Shown: positions 39,298 through 48,203 of the stretch, in pieces
Position numbering within the stretch: the first letter of the stretch is position 1
How the letters are laid out: every line of letters starts with the position of its first letter
DNA from: Pseudomonas juntendi
GTDB taxonomy: Bacteria; Pseudomonadota; Gammaproteobacteria; Pseudomonadales; Pseudomonadaceae
DNA length: 64,000 nucleotides
NCBI RefSeq assembly: GCF_009932375.1
Contig: NZ_BLJG01000067.1
Span: forward strand, 1 to 64,000
Reading direction: 5' to 3'
Made by a program: the position numbers and the translations under genes
The notes under the pieces: generated by a model
Told to the model about the DNA's origin: nothing
What the model saw: only the letters and a program-made list of their open reading frames with translations
The model's database searches: none

Positions 39298-40332
39298 ATG
39301 TTGTATTCGCTTCAGGCATTGCGGGCGTTCGCCGCTTGGGTGGTGGTCTGCCACCATTTCATGCAGATCTTCTTCGACTTCCATGCCACCGGCCCCGTCG
39401 GCCAATTGCTCACTGACCGGGGCGCTGTGGGCGTGGACATCTTCTTCGTGATCAGTGGGCTGGTTATCTACCTGTCGACCTGCGACAAGCCGGTCGAGCC
39501 CCGCCAGTTTCTGCTCAACCGGGTGCTGCGCATCGTTCCCGCCTACTGGTTCTATACGGCCCTAATGGCCTTGCTGTTGCTGGCGTTCAGCCAATGGATG
39601 CCGCACCAGGTGTTCAGTTGGCATCACCTGCTGCTGTCGCTGCTGTTCATCCCGGCGGAGAACCCCGGCGGTTACGGCCTGTATCCCACCTTGAACGTGG
39701 GCTGGACGCTGAACTTCGAAATGTTCTTCTACCTGCTGTTCGGCCTGGCTTTTCTTGTGCGCAAACGTCACCACCTGCTGCTGGTGGCTGGCGCCTTGCT
39801 GCTGGTCAGCGAGGTGCTGGGGCGGTTTGGCTTGCTCAGCCGCTTTTACAACAACGACATCATCTATGAGTTCTTGCTCGGCATCGGCCTTGGGGTCTTG
39901 TACCGCCATGGGCTGATCCGCCAGGGCCGGGTTCTGGCGTTGCTGCTGCTGGGGGCGGCAGGCCTGGCCATCTATCACCTCGATGCATCGCAGCGCTTGC
40001 TGCATTGGGGCGTGCCGAGCGCAATGATCGTGCTGGCCTTCATCGCTCTGGAACCGATGTTCAAAGGCAACCGGCTGCTCAAGGCGCTGGGCGACTGCTC
40101 GTATTCCGTGTACCTGATCCATGTGCTGGTGCTGTATGCCGGCTGGTTCGCCAGCCAGCGTTTGCAGTTGAATCCTTACTGGGTATTCGCGGTGTGCGTG
40201 CCGTCCATTGGACTAATGTCGTGGTTCAGCTATTGCTGGCTGGAACGTGGCCTGTACCGGCGCATGCAGGCGTGGCTGGCGGCGCCGCGAGGGGGCGAGC
40301 CGGCCTACGCGCTTTCCCGAGTCAAATACTAG
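39298..40332 (+). CDS. Acyltransferase-3 family membrane protein
   Basis: A 344-aa integral membrane O-acyltransferase with about ten hydrophobic helices. The catalytic histidine motif lies in VVVCHHFMQIFF at the N terminus, followed by GVDIFFVISGLV and RVLRIVPAYW, and later SVYLIHVLVLY. Such enzymes acetylate surface polysaccharides, glucans or lipids. No polysaccharide cluster adjoins it, so the substrate is unknown. The start at 39298 is the ATG right before the conserved YSLQALRAFAAW. Confidence 0.88.
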   Translation: MLYSLQALRAFAAWVVVCHHFMQIFFDFHATGPVGQLLTDRGAVGVDIFFVISGLVIYLSTCDKPVEPRQFLLNRVLRIVPAYWFYTALMALLLLAFSQWMPHQVFSWHHLLLSLLFIPAENPGGYGLYPTLNVGWTLNFEMFFYLLFGLAFLVRKRHHLLLVAGALLLVSEVLGRFGLLSRFYNNDIIYEFLLGIGLGVLYRHGLIRQGRVLALLLLGAAGLAIYHLDASQRLLHWGVPSAMIVLAFIALEPMFKGNRLLKALGDCSYSVYLIHVLVLYAGWFASQRLQLNPYWVFAVCVPSIGLMSWFSYCWLERGLYRRMQAWLAAPRGGEPAYALSRVKY

Positions 40333-40381
40333 GACTTTGTTCGATGCGCCGGTTGGCGTACACTTGGCGGCAAGTCTGTGA

Positions 40382-40975
<594 letters not shown>

Positions 40976-41276
40976 GCCTTCCGGCGGCTGCTGGGCTGCA
41001 GCCGCACCGTTGCCTTGGCGCATGCTTGCTGGGGCTGCGTTGCAGCCCGATCGCGACACGAGGCCGCGCCTGAACAGGCCGCTAAAGTCCGCGCACTTAG
41101 CAATAAAGTGTTACGTTTTCAAGCCCTGCGACAACAGGCCGCAGCCCGTATTTCAAGGGCTGCAGGCCTTACCTGCTCAGGTCGGGTAGAACCCCTCTGG
41201 GTGTCATGCCAGAATGCCCCGGTTTTTCGACCGGCCCGTCCCGAGGGCCGGCACCTTCCCTGTAAAGGATGGTTTC
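40976..41276. repeat. Intergenic region with hairpin and REP-like element
   Basis: Just after nfuA an eight-pair stem, GCGGCTGC/GCAGCCGC (40984-41005), probably ends the transcript. At 41031-41080 a GGGGCTGC/TGCAGCCC hairpin followed by GATCGCGACACGAGGCCGC matches the P. putida REP plan. The remainder (41085-41276) should hold the promoter of the Sco gene. A short open frame here is not supported. Confidence 0.55.
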
Positions 41277-41885
41277 ATGAATGATCTATATAGCCGGCGG
41301 GCAGTCGTCGCCGGCATGGGCGTTCTCGGGCTCGGCCTGCTGGCGGGCTGCAGCCCGGCGCGGGGGCTCGAGTTCAAGTACGGCAAGAACATGAGCAACG
41401 AGATCCTCGGGCGCAAGTTCAGCCTCAAGGACCCGCAAGGCAACGTGCGTACCCTGTCGAGCTTCTACGGCAGCATGCCCATGATTTTCTTCGGCTTCAC
41501 CCAGTGCCCGGCGATCTGCCCGACCACGCTGGCGCGTGCGGCGCAGATCCGCAAGACGCTGCGCGGCCGCGACCGCGACCTGTTCCAGGTGGTGTTCATC
41601 ACCCTGGACCCGGAGCGCGACACCCCCGAGGTGCTCGATGCCTACGTCAAGGCCTTTGACCCCACGTTCATCGCACTGACCGGCACCCCCGAAGAAATTG
41701 CCGCAGTAGCCAAGGAATTCAAGGTGTTCTACGAGAAAGTCCCGGCCGGGGACACCTACACCATTTCTCATTCGTCCACCAGCTACGTCTACGATACACG
41801 TGGCACCCTGCGCCTGAGCCTGGGCCATTCCCTGACAGCCAAGGAATGCGCCGAAGACCTGGTCACCCTGATGGAGATCTGCTGA
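41277..41885 (+). CDS. Sco1/SenC/PrrC-family copper chaperone lipoprotein
   Basis: A 202-aa envelope protein for copper insertion into cytochrome oxidase. The N terminus has a twin arginine (SRRAVVAG) and a lipobox ending at C25 (LLAGC), so it may be a Tat-exported lipoprotein. The thioredoxin-like domain has the copper ligands C77 and C81 (QCPAICP) and H165 (TISHSS). AAAGGAT lies before the ATG at 41277. It is followed immediately by the PCu(A)C gene. Confidence 0.92.
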   Translation: MNDLYSRRAVVAGMGVLGLGLLAGCSPARGLEFKYGKNMSNEILGRKFSLKDPQGNVRTLSSFYGSMPMIFFGFTQCPAICPTTLARAAQIRKTLRGRDRDLFQVVFITLDPERDTPEVLDAYVKAFDPTFIALTGTPEEIAAVAKEFKVFYEKVPAGDTYTISHSSTSYVYDTRGTLRLSLGHSLTAKECAEDLVTLMEIC

Positions 41886-42368
41886 ATGTTGATGCAACCG
41901 ATCAAACGCGGCTTGGCTGCCCTGGCCCTTGCCGGGCTGGCACTGCCGGCCCTCGCCCAGACCACTGTGAGTGAAGCCTGGGTGCGTGCCAGCGTGCCGC
42001 ACCAGCAGTCCACCGGCGCATTCATGACCCTGACCGCCAGCAGCGACAGCAAGCTGGTGAGCGTGGCGTCGCCAGTTGCCAAGACCGTTCAGGTACACGA
42101 AATGACCATGAATGGCGATGTGATGGGCATGCGTGAGGTGAAGGCTGTCGAGCTACCAGCGGGCAAAGCCGTTACGCTGGACCCCAATGGCCTGCATGTG
42201 ATGCTGATGGGTCTGAACGGCCAGGTCAAGGAAGGCGAGAAAGTACCGCTGAGCCTGACCATCGAAGACGCCAAAGGCGCCAAGGAAACCGTGGAAGTGC
42301 AGGCTGAAGTGCGCGCGCTCACCGCCGAGGCGGGCGGCGGCCACGACCACATGCACATGCAGCACTGA
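41886..42368 (+). CDS. Periplasmic PCu(A)C copper chaperone
   Basis: A 160-aa periplasmic Cu(I) carrier. Signal peptide ends PALA near residue 24. The copper site matches the family pattern H-x10-M-x21-H-x-M exactly at H71, M82, H104 and M106. The histidine/methionine-rich tail GGHDHMHMQH probably adds a metal site. The start follows the Sco stop directly (ATG 41886, alternative ATG 41892), so the two form one copper-delivery operon for the oxidase Cu centre. Confidence 0.93.
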   Translation: MLMQPIKRGLAALALAGLALPALAQTTVSEAWVRASVPHQQSTGAFMTLTASSDSKLVSVASPVAKTVQVHEMTMNGDVMGMREVKAVELPAGKAVTLDPNGLHVMLMGLNGQVKEGEKVPLSLTIEDAKGAKETVEVQAEVRALTAEAGGGHDHMHMQH

Positions 42369-42400
42369 CAGGTTCCAGCAAGGTAGCCTTGGCGCGCCGG

Positions 42401-42628
42401 TCAACTGCGAAACTTGGGCAGTGGCCGGTCGAGGGTCAGCGAGGTCAAGGTCTTGCGGACTTGCGCCTCATCGGCTTCCAGCGCCCGTAAACTCGCGCGA
42501 ATCTTGCCTGCGGCGGGCACATCGCCCTGCCGGTCGATCCAGTCGGCAATCTCCTTGCACGCGCTACTCAGGCAGGCCTGGCGCTGGTTCATCAGCGACA
42601 GTAGGGTGGTGAGCTCTCTTTGGGACAT
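42401..42628 (-). CDS. Hypothetical small protein
   Basis: A 75-aa charged, helical protein (MSQRELTTLLSLMNQRQACLSSACKEIADWIDRQGD...). It has two cysteines, at positions 19 and 24, and no signal or membrane segment. AGGATCC lies before the start. I do not recognise the family. It converges with the copper operon. Confidence 0.65.
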   Translation of the reverse strand: MSQRELTTLLSLMNQRQACLSSACKEIADWIDRQGDVPAAGKIRASLRALEADEAQVRKTLTSLTLDRPLPKFRS

Positions 42629-42700
42629 GGCAGGATCCTCCGTTCAGCCCTGTTAGTGTAGCAGTGGCTAGGCGGCCTGCCTGTGGCGAGGTGCCACAGC

Positions 42701-43534
42701 TCAGCCTGGCCGGCAGGCGCTGCGATAGACGCCCGGCGGCACGCCGTAGGCCTGCTTGAACTGCCGGCTCAGATGGCTCTGGTCGGCAAAGCCCAGGTCG
42801 AACGCGACCTGCGACGCCACCAGGCCGTTTTTCAGCATTTCCCGTGCACGGGCCAGGCGCCGCTGTTTGAGCCAGGCGTGCGGCGGCAGGCCGGTAGCCT
42901 GGCGAAACACCCGGGCGAAGTGAAATGGCGACAGGTTGACCGCCGCTGCCAGCGCCTCCAGCGAAGGCGGGTCGGCCAGCCGGCTTTCCAGCAGTTCGCG
43001 CGCGCGGGCCACTGCCAGGGGCTCTTGGCCGGGGGCCGAAGGCGCCGCGCATTGCCCATGGCGCTGCACCAGCGCCAGCACCGCCTGGCGCCAGGCCGTC
43101 TGTTGCTGCAGGGCGCTGGCACCGGCTTCGGACAACTTGTGCAGTTGGCTGAATGCAACGGCCAGCGCCGGGTCTTGGATCACGCTGGCCTTGAAGCTGG
43201 GCATGCCGTGACGCCCCAGCTCCAGTTCCTCGAGCACCCCTGTGACCCGTTCATGGTCGGGGTAGAAACCGCGATAGCGCCAACCTGCTTCGTGAGCGGT
43301 GGCGCCGGTGTGCAGTTCGTCCGGATTGATGAGCACCATGCTGCCGACCGGGGCCAGGTGCTCGCTGCCGCGGTGCCAGAAACGCTGGGCGCCGGACTCG
43401 ATCACGGTGAACACATAGCCCTCGTGAACGTGCGGGGCGAAGCGCTGCTGAACGTAACGCGCGTGCAGCATCTCGACGTCGCCTAGCGCTGGCGCCTGCC
43501 AAAGGTGTGTCTGCTCGCGCAGTGCCCCGCTCAT
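42701..43534 (-). CDS. AraC-family transcriptional regulator
   Basis: A 277-aa regulator with an N-terminal cupin (about 20-120, FAPHVHEGYVFTVIESGAQRFW) and two C-terminal helix-turn-helix motifs (about 175-275, LEALAAAVNLSPFHFARVFRQATG and SQVAFDLGFADQSHLSRQFKQAYG). The start ATG overlaps the azlD stop (ATGA), so it is cotranslated with azlCD. It may sense the substrate or control the exporter, an inference from position. Confidence 0.9.
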   Translation of the reverse strand: MSGALREQTHLWQAPALGDVEMLHARYVQQRFAPHVHEGYVFTVIESGAQRFWHRGSEHLAPVGSMVLINPDELHTGATAHEAGWRYRGFYPDHERVTGVLEELELGRHGMPSFKASVIQDPALAVAFSQLHKLSEAGASALQQQTAWRQAVLALVQRHGQCAAPSAPGQEPLAVARARELLESRLADPPSLEALAAAVNLSPFHFARVFRQATGLPPHAWLKQRRLARAREMLKNGLVASQVAFDLGFADQSHLSRQFKQAYGVPPGVYRSACRPG

Positions 43535-43845
43535 GCCAGCCAACTGCGCAACAGGAAGAAGATCAACATGCTCACCAGCATGCTCAGCACTACGCTGCGG
43601 GTCAACAGCACCAAGGTGATGGCCGCCAGTGAGCCCAGCAGGTAGGGGTTGAGCAGGCTCAGTTCGAGCTGGTGCTCGGGCAGGAAAATGATGGGGCCGC
43701 AGATGGCCGTGAGCATGCCCGGCACGGCAAAGCCCAGAAATTGCCGCGCGTTGGAGCTAAGCCGTAAGGGCAGGCGTGGTTCCAGAAACGCGTAGCGGTT
43801 GAGAAACACGATGGCCCCCATGGCAAAAATCAGCACCCAGGTCAT
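43531..43845 (-). CDS. azlD: Branched-chain amino acid exporter small subunit AzlD
   Basis: A 104-aa membrane protein with about four hydrophobic helices (MTWVLIFAMGAIVFLNRYAF, FAVPGMLTAICGPIIF). It is the usual small partner of AzlC, together exporting branched-chain or related amino acids. The start overlaps the azlC stop by four bases. A longer open frame covers this region but only the part from 43845 is coding. Confidence 0.88.
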   Translation of the reverse strand: MTWVLIFAMGAIVFLNRYAFLEPRLPLRLSSNARQFLGFAVPGMLTAICGPIIFLPEHQLELSLLNPYLLGSLAAITLVLLTRSVVLSMLVSMLIFFLLRSWLA

Positions 43846-44534
43846 GTGCGTGCTCCGGCAAATTTCTGGCAGATGAAACCGGCGCTCATGCCCAGCAGCC
43901 CGGCGGCGACCAGCGCGGTCTCCCAGTGCCAGTAGCTGAACAAAACCGAGCAGAACAGCGACACGGCTACGCACGCCAGCGTGGCGAGGTTGCGCACCAG
44001 TGGCGCGATCAAGGCCACGAAGGTGGCGACGATGGAAAAGTCCAGCCCGTACTGGTCCAGGTGTGGAATGCTCTGGCCCAGCAGGATACCGGCCAGGGTG
44101 AACAGGTTCCAGGCAACGTAGAAGGTCAGGCCCACCCCTAACGCGTACCAGCGGTTGAACTGCTGCTGGTCGTACTGGCTGGTCAGGGCGAAGAATTCGT
44201 CGGTCAACAGAAAGCCCAGGCCCAGCCGCCAGCGCAGCGGCTGGTTGGACAGCACTGGGCGCATCGACAGGCCATATAGCAGGTGCTGTGAGGTCAACAG
44301 CAAAGTGGTCAGCAGTATCGATGCCAGGTTGGCGCCGCCCTTGAGCATGCCGATGGCCACCAGTTGCGCGGCGCCGGCAAAGACGATGGCCGACAGCCCT
44401 TGGCCCTGCCAAGGGCTTAGGTTGGCCTCGATGGCCATCGACCCGGCGAGCAGGCCCCAAGGGGCGACGGCAAGGGACAGCGGCAGGATGGCGATGGCGC
44501 CGTGGAGAAAGGCTTGGCGAGCAATGGTGGGCAT
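43842..44534 (-). CDS. azlC: Branched-chain amino acid exporter large subunit AzlC
   Basis: A 230-aa inner-membrane protein of the AzlC family (ILPLSLAVAPWGLLAGSMA, VFAGAAQLVAIGML, LLTDEFFALTSQY). It forms an exporter with AzlD, downstream and overlapping by four bases. First gene of an azlC-azlD-araC operon with ATGA junctions throughout. Confidence 0.92.
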   Translation of the reverse strand: MPTIARQAFLHGAIAILPLSLAVAPWGLLAGSMAIEANLSPWQGQGLSAIVFAGAAQLVAIGMLKGGANLASILLTTLLLTSQHLLYGLSMRPVLSNQPLRWRLGLGFLLTDEFFALTSQYDQQQFNRWYALGVGLTFYVAWNLFTLAGILLGQSIPHLDQYGLDFSIVATFVALIAPLVRNLATLACVAVSLFCSVLFSYWHWETALVAAGLLGMSAGFICQKFAGART

Positions 44535-44656
44535 GGTGTCTGCAATGCGTTTACAGGGCAGGCCAGCATGCCAGACGGGCAGGGGGGTTGGCTTGAACGA
44601 TCTTGCTGGTCGACAGCGCTTTTGGCGTGAGCGCCCGTAATGCCCCCGGGCACCGG

Positions 44657-45340
44657 CTAGGGGTGCCGGGTCAGGTGTTGCTGCGCTGTCACGCAGCCAT
44701 TGATGTCGACCGCCTTCTGCAGCAGGCTCAACCGGTGCTGTGGGTCCAGTTCGCTGAGCAGGCGGTACACCTCGGCCTGGTAGTCACGCTGGCGCCCCCA
44801 CAGCATTTCCAGGCCTTGTGGCTGGTTGCGTCGGCAGGCCAGGTGGGTGGCAGGCTGCGGGTAATAGGGGGCGTACACGGTGGCCATGCTGGGGATGGCC
44901 TCCAGGGCTGTGCGGTAATCGCTACTGGCATTGTAGGGCTGGCACCAGGTGGCGATGGCCGGTGCGGGTGCGGCAAAGCCCTGCTTTAGGCTGGCTTCGA
45001 GCAACGGGCAGGCAGCTTCAGGGATCTGCGCCGCGGGAAGGTAGGTCATGTAGTACAGGGCCAACCGGTACTGGGCGACCGGGTGGCCCAGCTCGACCGA
45101 CTTTTTCAACAGGGCCACCGCTGTAGGCAAGGTGTGAGCCATTGCCTGCCCCTGGCGGCTGAGCTCCGGATCGGCGCCCAGCGACGTGCGCAGGGTGCTG
45201 CTGCCTTCTTCCTGATTGTCGGCCTGTTCCAGCAATGGCAACGCCTGGCGGTAGAGCAGGTCGGCATGCGGGTCGATATTAACCTCCAGCGCCTGGGCAG
45301 CCAGCGGCAGTAACGCAACCAGCAGCGCGGGCAGGCGCAT
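44657..45340 (-). CDS. Exported Sel1-like repeat protein
   Basis: A 227-aa secreted protein: signal peptide (MRLPALLVALLPLAAQA), then helical repeats resembling Sel1/TPR units (AVALLKKSVELGHPVAQYRLALYYM, ACPLLEASLKQGFAAPA). The C-terminal half holds several cysteines (ATWCQPY, LACRRN, NGCVTAQ). The ATG at 45340 is chosen; a GTG at 45352 in the same frame would add four residues, and neither has a strong ribosome site. Function unknown, probably protein binding in the periplasm. Confidence 0.75.
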   Translation of the reverse strand: MRLPALLVALLPLAAQALEVNIDPHADLLYRQALPLLEQADNQEEGSSTLRTSLGADPELSRQGQAMAHTLPTAVALLKKSVELGHPVAQYRLALYYMTYLPAAQIPEAACPLLEASLKQGFAAPAPAIATWCQPYNASSDYRTALEAIPSMATVYAPYYPQPATHLACRRNQPQGLEMLWGRQRDYQAEVYRLLSELDPQHRLSLLQKAVDINGCVTAQQHLTRHP

Positions 45341-45491
45341 GGCCAGGCTCACAGGTGAACCCCAGGGGCGGCCAGGTAAGAGTGCACGGTTTCGACGGTC
45401 ATGGCGGTCAAGCATTGCGCCTCGGGGAAATCGGAACGACCACGTATTCTAGCCAGCCAAGGGGCCTGGCCGAAAGGCCGCTGTGCAAATG

Positions 45492-46574
45492 TCAGACGAG
45501 TCTGATAGGGGTGACATTACGCAGGGCGTGTTTTTCCTGGGCCAGGCCCAGCTTGGCGGTGATCACCTTGGCCAAGGCATTGTTGCCCAGGTCGTTCAGG
45601 TGCAGGCGATCGATGAACAAATCTGCCCCGAACACGGGCGAGCTGCTGAGCATGCCGTTCATGTCGTAGCAGGGGACCGGATCGGCCTGGCTTTTGATGC
45701 GGCGGAAAAACGCCGAGTGCAGTTGGCTGTCGAACGCGCCGTCGAGCAGCCGGTCGAAGTTGCCCGGCTGCTGCTCCAGTGCCGCCAACATGGCCTGTTC
45801 ACCGGCAGGCAGGGTTTCCCGGCACCAGGGCAGCAACGGCTGCAGGATGAAGGTCAGGGTGGCATGGCTGTCGGCCAGCAACCGGTCCCACTGCCGCAGC
45901 GTGCGGCCAATGGTGTCGGCGGCGCGAGCCAGGCGCTTCTCCGGGGCGGATAGCGGCCAACTGCCCACGGCTTCGGCTGGCGGCGGCGGCGCCAAGGCTT
46001 GACCAATGCGCCGCCACAACGATTGCCGGCGGGCGGCGGTGGCAGGCTGCAGGCCTTCGCTGAAGCTGTTGAGAAAGTCCTGGTAAGCCTTGCCATGGGC
46101 CGCTGCGGGGCTGGCGAGCACTTCGCACAGGGCTTCGTGGGCCAGGCTGTTCAGGCCGCTGAGCACGACCACGTGGCCGAGCTGGCCCAGGCGATGCTGG
46201 TGGGTCAGGAACAACAGCAGCTCCTGGCTGGCATTGAGCCCGCAACCGGCCAGGCTCAGCCAGACTTCGCCGGTGAGCATCGACAGGTGCGAGGCCACGG
46301 TGTGCTCGTCGGAGCTGGCGCCGATGCCCAGGGCTGTCGAGCCGCCCACCAGCAAGTTGATGCGCGAAGCGCCGCCGCGCTCGCCCGCAGAAAAGCGCTT
46401 GCCGGCGCAATGGCTGTAGCGCAGGCCCAGGGCATCGGTGTTGATGGTGCCGGAGCGGTAGCCGGTTTCGTGCACATGCACGGTGTGTGGCGCGCGGCGG
46501 CTGCCGCGCAGCAGAAAGCGCTGGTAGTCCTGTGGCAGCGGCGAAGGAGGCGGGCTGGTGCGGGTGGGGTTCAT
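45492..46574 (-). CDS. SGNH-hydrolase-like protein
   Basis: A 360-aa protein without signal peptide. Motifs fit an SGNH fold: block I LVGGSTALG (Ser79), a GLNS block near residue 138, and a final DRLHLNDLGN (Asp322, His325), so it may be an esterase. From memory, similar proteins in Pseudomonas are sometimes labelled inducer of phenazine A; I could not check this, and no phenazine genes are present. It is a single minus-strand gene between the Sel1-like protein and the LysE exporter. Confidence 0.7.
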   Translation of the reverse strand: MNPTRTSPPPSPLPQDYQRFLLRGSRRAPHTVHVHETGYRSGTINTDALGLRYSHCAGKRFSAGERGGASRINLLVGGSTALGIGASSDEHTVASHLSMLTGEVWLSLAGCGLNASQELLLFLTHQHRLGQLGHVVVLSGLNSLAHEALCEVLASPAAAHGKAYQDFLNSFSEGLQPATAARRQSLWRRIGQALAPPPPAEAVGSWPLSAPEKRLARAADTIGRTLRQWDRLLADSHATLTFILQPLLPWCRETLPAGEQAMLAALEQQPGNFDRLLDGAFDSQLHSAFFRRIKSQADPVPCYDMNGMLSSSPVFGADLFIDRLHLNDLGNNALAKVITAKLGLAQEKHALRNVTPIRLV

Positions 46575-46613
46575 GAATGCTCCTTCAATGGCGCCGTAGG
46601 GTGCACAGCAGTT

Positions 46614-47252
46614 TCAGGCCGCCAGTTCTTTCAGGTTGTACAGCAGGCCGCCTGCGGCGATCAGCAGCAGCGCCACGCCTGACGCCAGGCTGATGACCCG
46701 GTTGCTACGCTGCGAGGCGATCTTGCCGATGGCGAAGATGTACAGGCTGAGCACGGCGAAGTCGATGGCCACCCAAAGCAGCGACAGGACCACCATGCTT
46801 TTGCCGAACGACTCGGTGATCTGGATGAACTGCGGGAAGAAGGCGATGAAGAAGATGATGTCCTTCGGGTTGGAAATGCCCACCATGAACCCTTGCAGCA
46901 GCCCGCCACGGCCGGGCTTGGCCACCTCGTTCGGGGCCTCGTTCGAGGCCGCAGCAGCCGGCGCCTGCAGCGCCTCGCGCAGGGTACCCACGGCAATGTG
47001 GCCGATGAACAGGCAGCCCAGCAGGCTCATGATGTTCAGCCAGGTCTTGTCGATGGCCGCGCTGGTGAGGATGATCCAGGCGGCTGCGCCAATCAGCACC
47101 AGGGACGCCCAGTTGGTGCCGACGGCGGTGAACATGGCCTTGCGCGAGCCCGAAGCGGCCGCAGTGTTGACGATCAGTGCCACCACTGGGCCGGGCGTGG
47201 CGATCAGCAGCAGGACGGTGAGGGCATAAGTGGCGGTGAGTGCGGTATTCAC
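46614..47252 (-). CDS. LysE/RhtB-family amino acid exporter
   Basis: A 212-aa inner-membrane exporter with six hydrophobic helices and the family hallmark ATPGPVVALIVNTAAASGSRKA at the N terminus. The start is GTG at 47252, two bases after the stop of the YqcI/YcgG gene, so the two genes form an operon. The longer frame upstream to 47363 is not coding. Substrate unknown. Confidence 0.88.
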   Translation of the reverse strand: MNTALTATYALTVLLLIATPGPVVALIVNTAAASGSRKAMFTAVGTNWASLVLIGAAAWIILTSAAIDKTWLNIMSLLGCLFIGHIAVGTLREALQAPAAAASNEAPNEVAKPGRGGLLQGFMVGISNPKDIIFFIAFFPQFIQITESFGKSMVVLSLLWVAIDFAVLSLYIFAIGKIASQRSNRVISLASGVALLLIAAGGLLYNLKELAA

Positions 47253-47254
47253 GG

Positions 47255-48043
47255 TCAGTTCTCGATCAGGATGTCGGGTGTCGGCTGGTGTGCGGTGTGG
47301 GTATGAAACGGGCAGCGCGACGGGTTCAGCGAACCTGCCTCCTGCAGCTGGTACTGCTTCCATTCGTAGTTGTCGGCATCGCCAAAAGCGCCAAGGGTGT
47401 CGGGCACGACGCCATCGTTGTAGTGGTGTACCCGCTCGCGGATGCGCGCGCGGATGCGCCGGCCGCTTTCGCTGCGGGTGTCGGCCACTTCGTCGAAGTT
47501 TTCCCGGGGGTTGATGACGAAGGTGATGTGTTGGCCCAGGTTGCGGCTTTTCATGCGCTGGTGGCCGGGGAAGTTCATGTTGATGAACAAAGGCATGCCG
47601 GCGTAGCAGAACGACCAGCCGGTATCGGCGGGGTCGGTCGGTATGCCCTGTGGCCAGGGGTGGGGGTCGCGCGCATGCACCCCGCGCAGCACCTTCCAGG
47701 CCAGCGCCTGCTGTTCGCTCAGGCTGCTGTCGGCTGCCGTCTGCAGAAACACCACCAGTGGGCTGCCGATGCGCTGCCGGGGTGTGACAGGTGCGATGAG
47801 GCGCACATAATCGGCCAGGCCCTGTGCGATATCATCCGACAGTTGCTCGGCGCGTGCGAACAGGATGTAACAGGTTTCGCCGTTTACCGCCTTGCGGCCG
47901 AACAGGCACGGAAATTCGGGGTTGGCGAGAATGGTGCGAAATTGTTCTACGGTGGTGTACGTCCAGTGTTGCATGTCATGACCATGTTCAGCGGCGAGCT
48001 CTAGCGCATCCAGGCGATAGCAATTTCCATATCCCGTAAACAT
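47255..48043 (-). CDS. YqcI/YcgG-family protein
   Basis: A 262-aa soluble protein recognisable as YqcI/YcgG family by FPCLFGRKAVNGETCYILF and NMNFPGHQRMKSRNLGQHITFVINPRENFDEV, ending near NPSRCPFHTH. The cysteine and histidine pattern suggests a heme or metal site; the family function is poorly known. It precedes a LysE exporter and is divergent from a LysR regulator. The start could also be ATG 47974. Confidence 0.8.
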   Translation of the reverse strand: MFTGYGNCYRLDALELAAEHGHDMQHWTYTTVEQFRTILANPEFPCLFGRKAVNGETCYILFARAEQLSDDIAQGLADYVRLIAPVTPRQRIGSPLVVFLQTAADSSLSEQQALAWKVLRGVHARDPHPWPQGIPTDPADTGWSFCYAGMPLFINMNFPGHQRMKSRNLGQHITFVINPRENFDEVADTRSESGRRIRARIRERVHHYNDGVVPDTLGAFGDADNYEWKQYQLQEAGSLNPSRCPFHTHTAHQPTPDILIEN

Positions 48044-48203
48044 GATTTCCCCAGGCGTGAATTTAAATGAACGTTCCAGTCATATGCAGGCAGGATCTTG
48101 GTTATATTTGTTTTTTACCTGCATTTTCCGAGACGCACTTCACGTTGTAAAACGCGTGGAACTATGACCTACTATTAGTCTCACTCATGCTCGGGATATC
48201 GCC
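48044..48203. promoter_or_regulatory. Divergent YqcI/LysR promoter region
   Basis: 160 bases of AT-rich sequence between divergent genes. An inverted repeat, ATGCAGG (48084-48090) and CCTGCAT (48118-48124), has a 27-base spacer and could mark regulator binding. Promoters for both genes must lie here but were not fixed. Confidence 0.4.

Noticed and set aside
41015..41284. 89-codon frame between nfuA and the Sco gene
   Set aside because: It runs through a REP-like hairpin and the Sco ribosome site and has no family resemblance.
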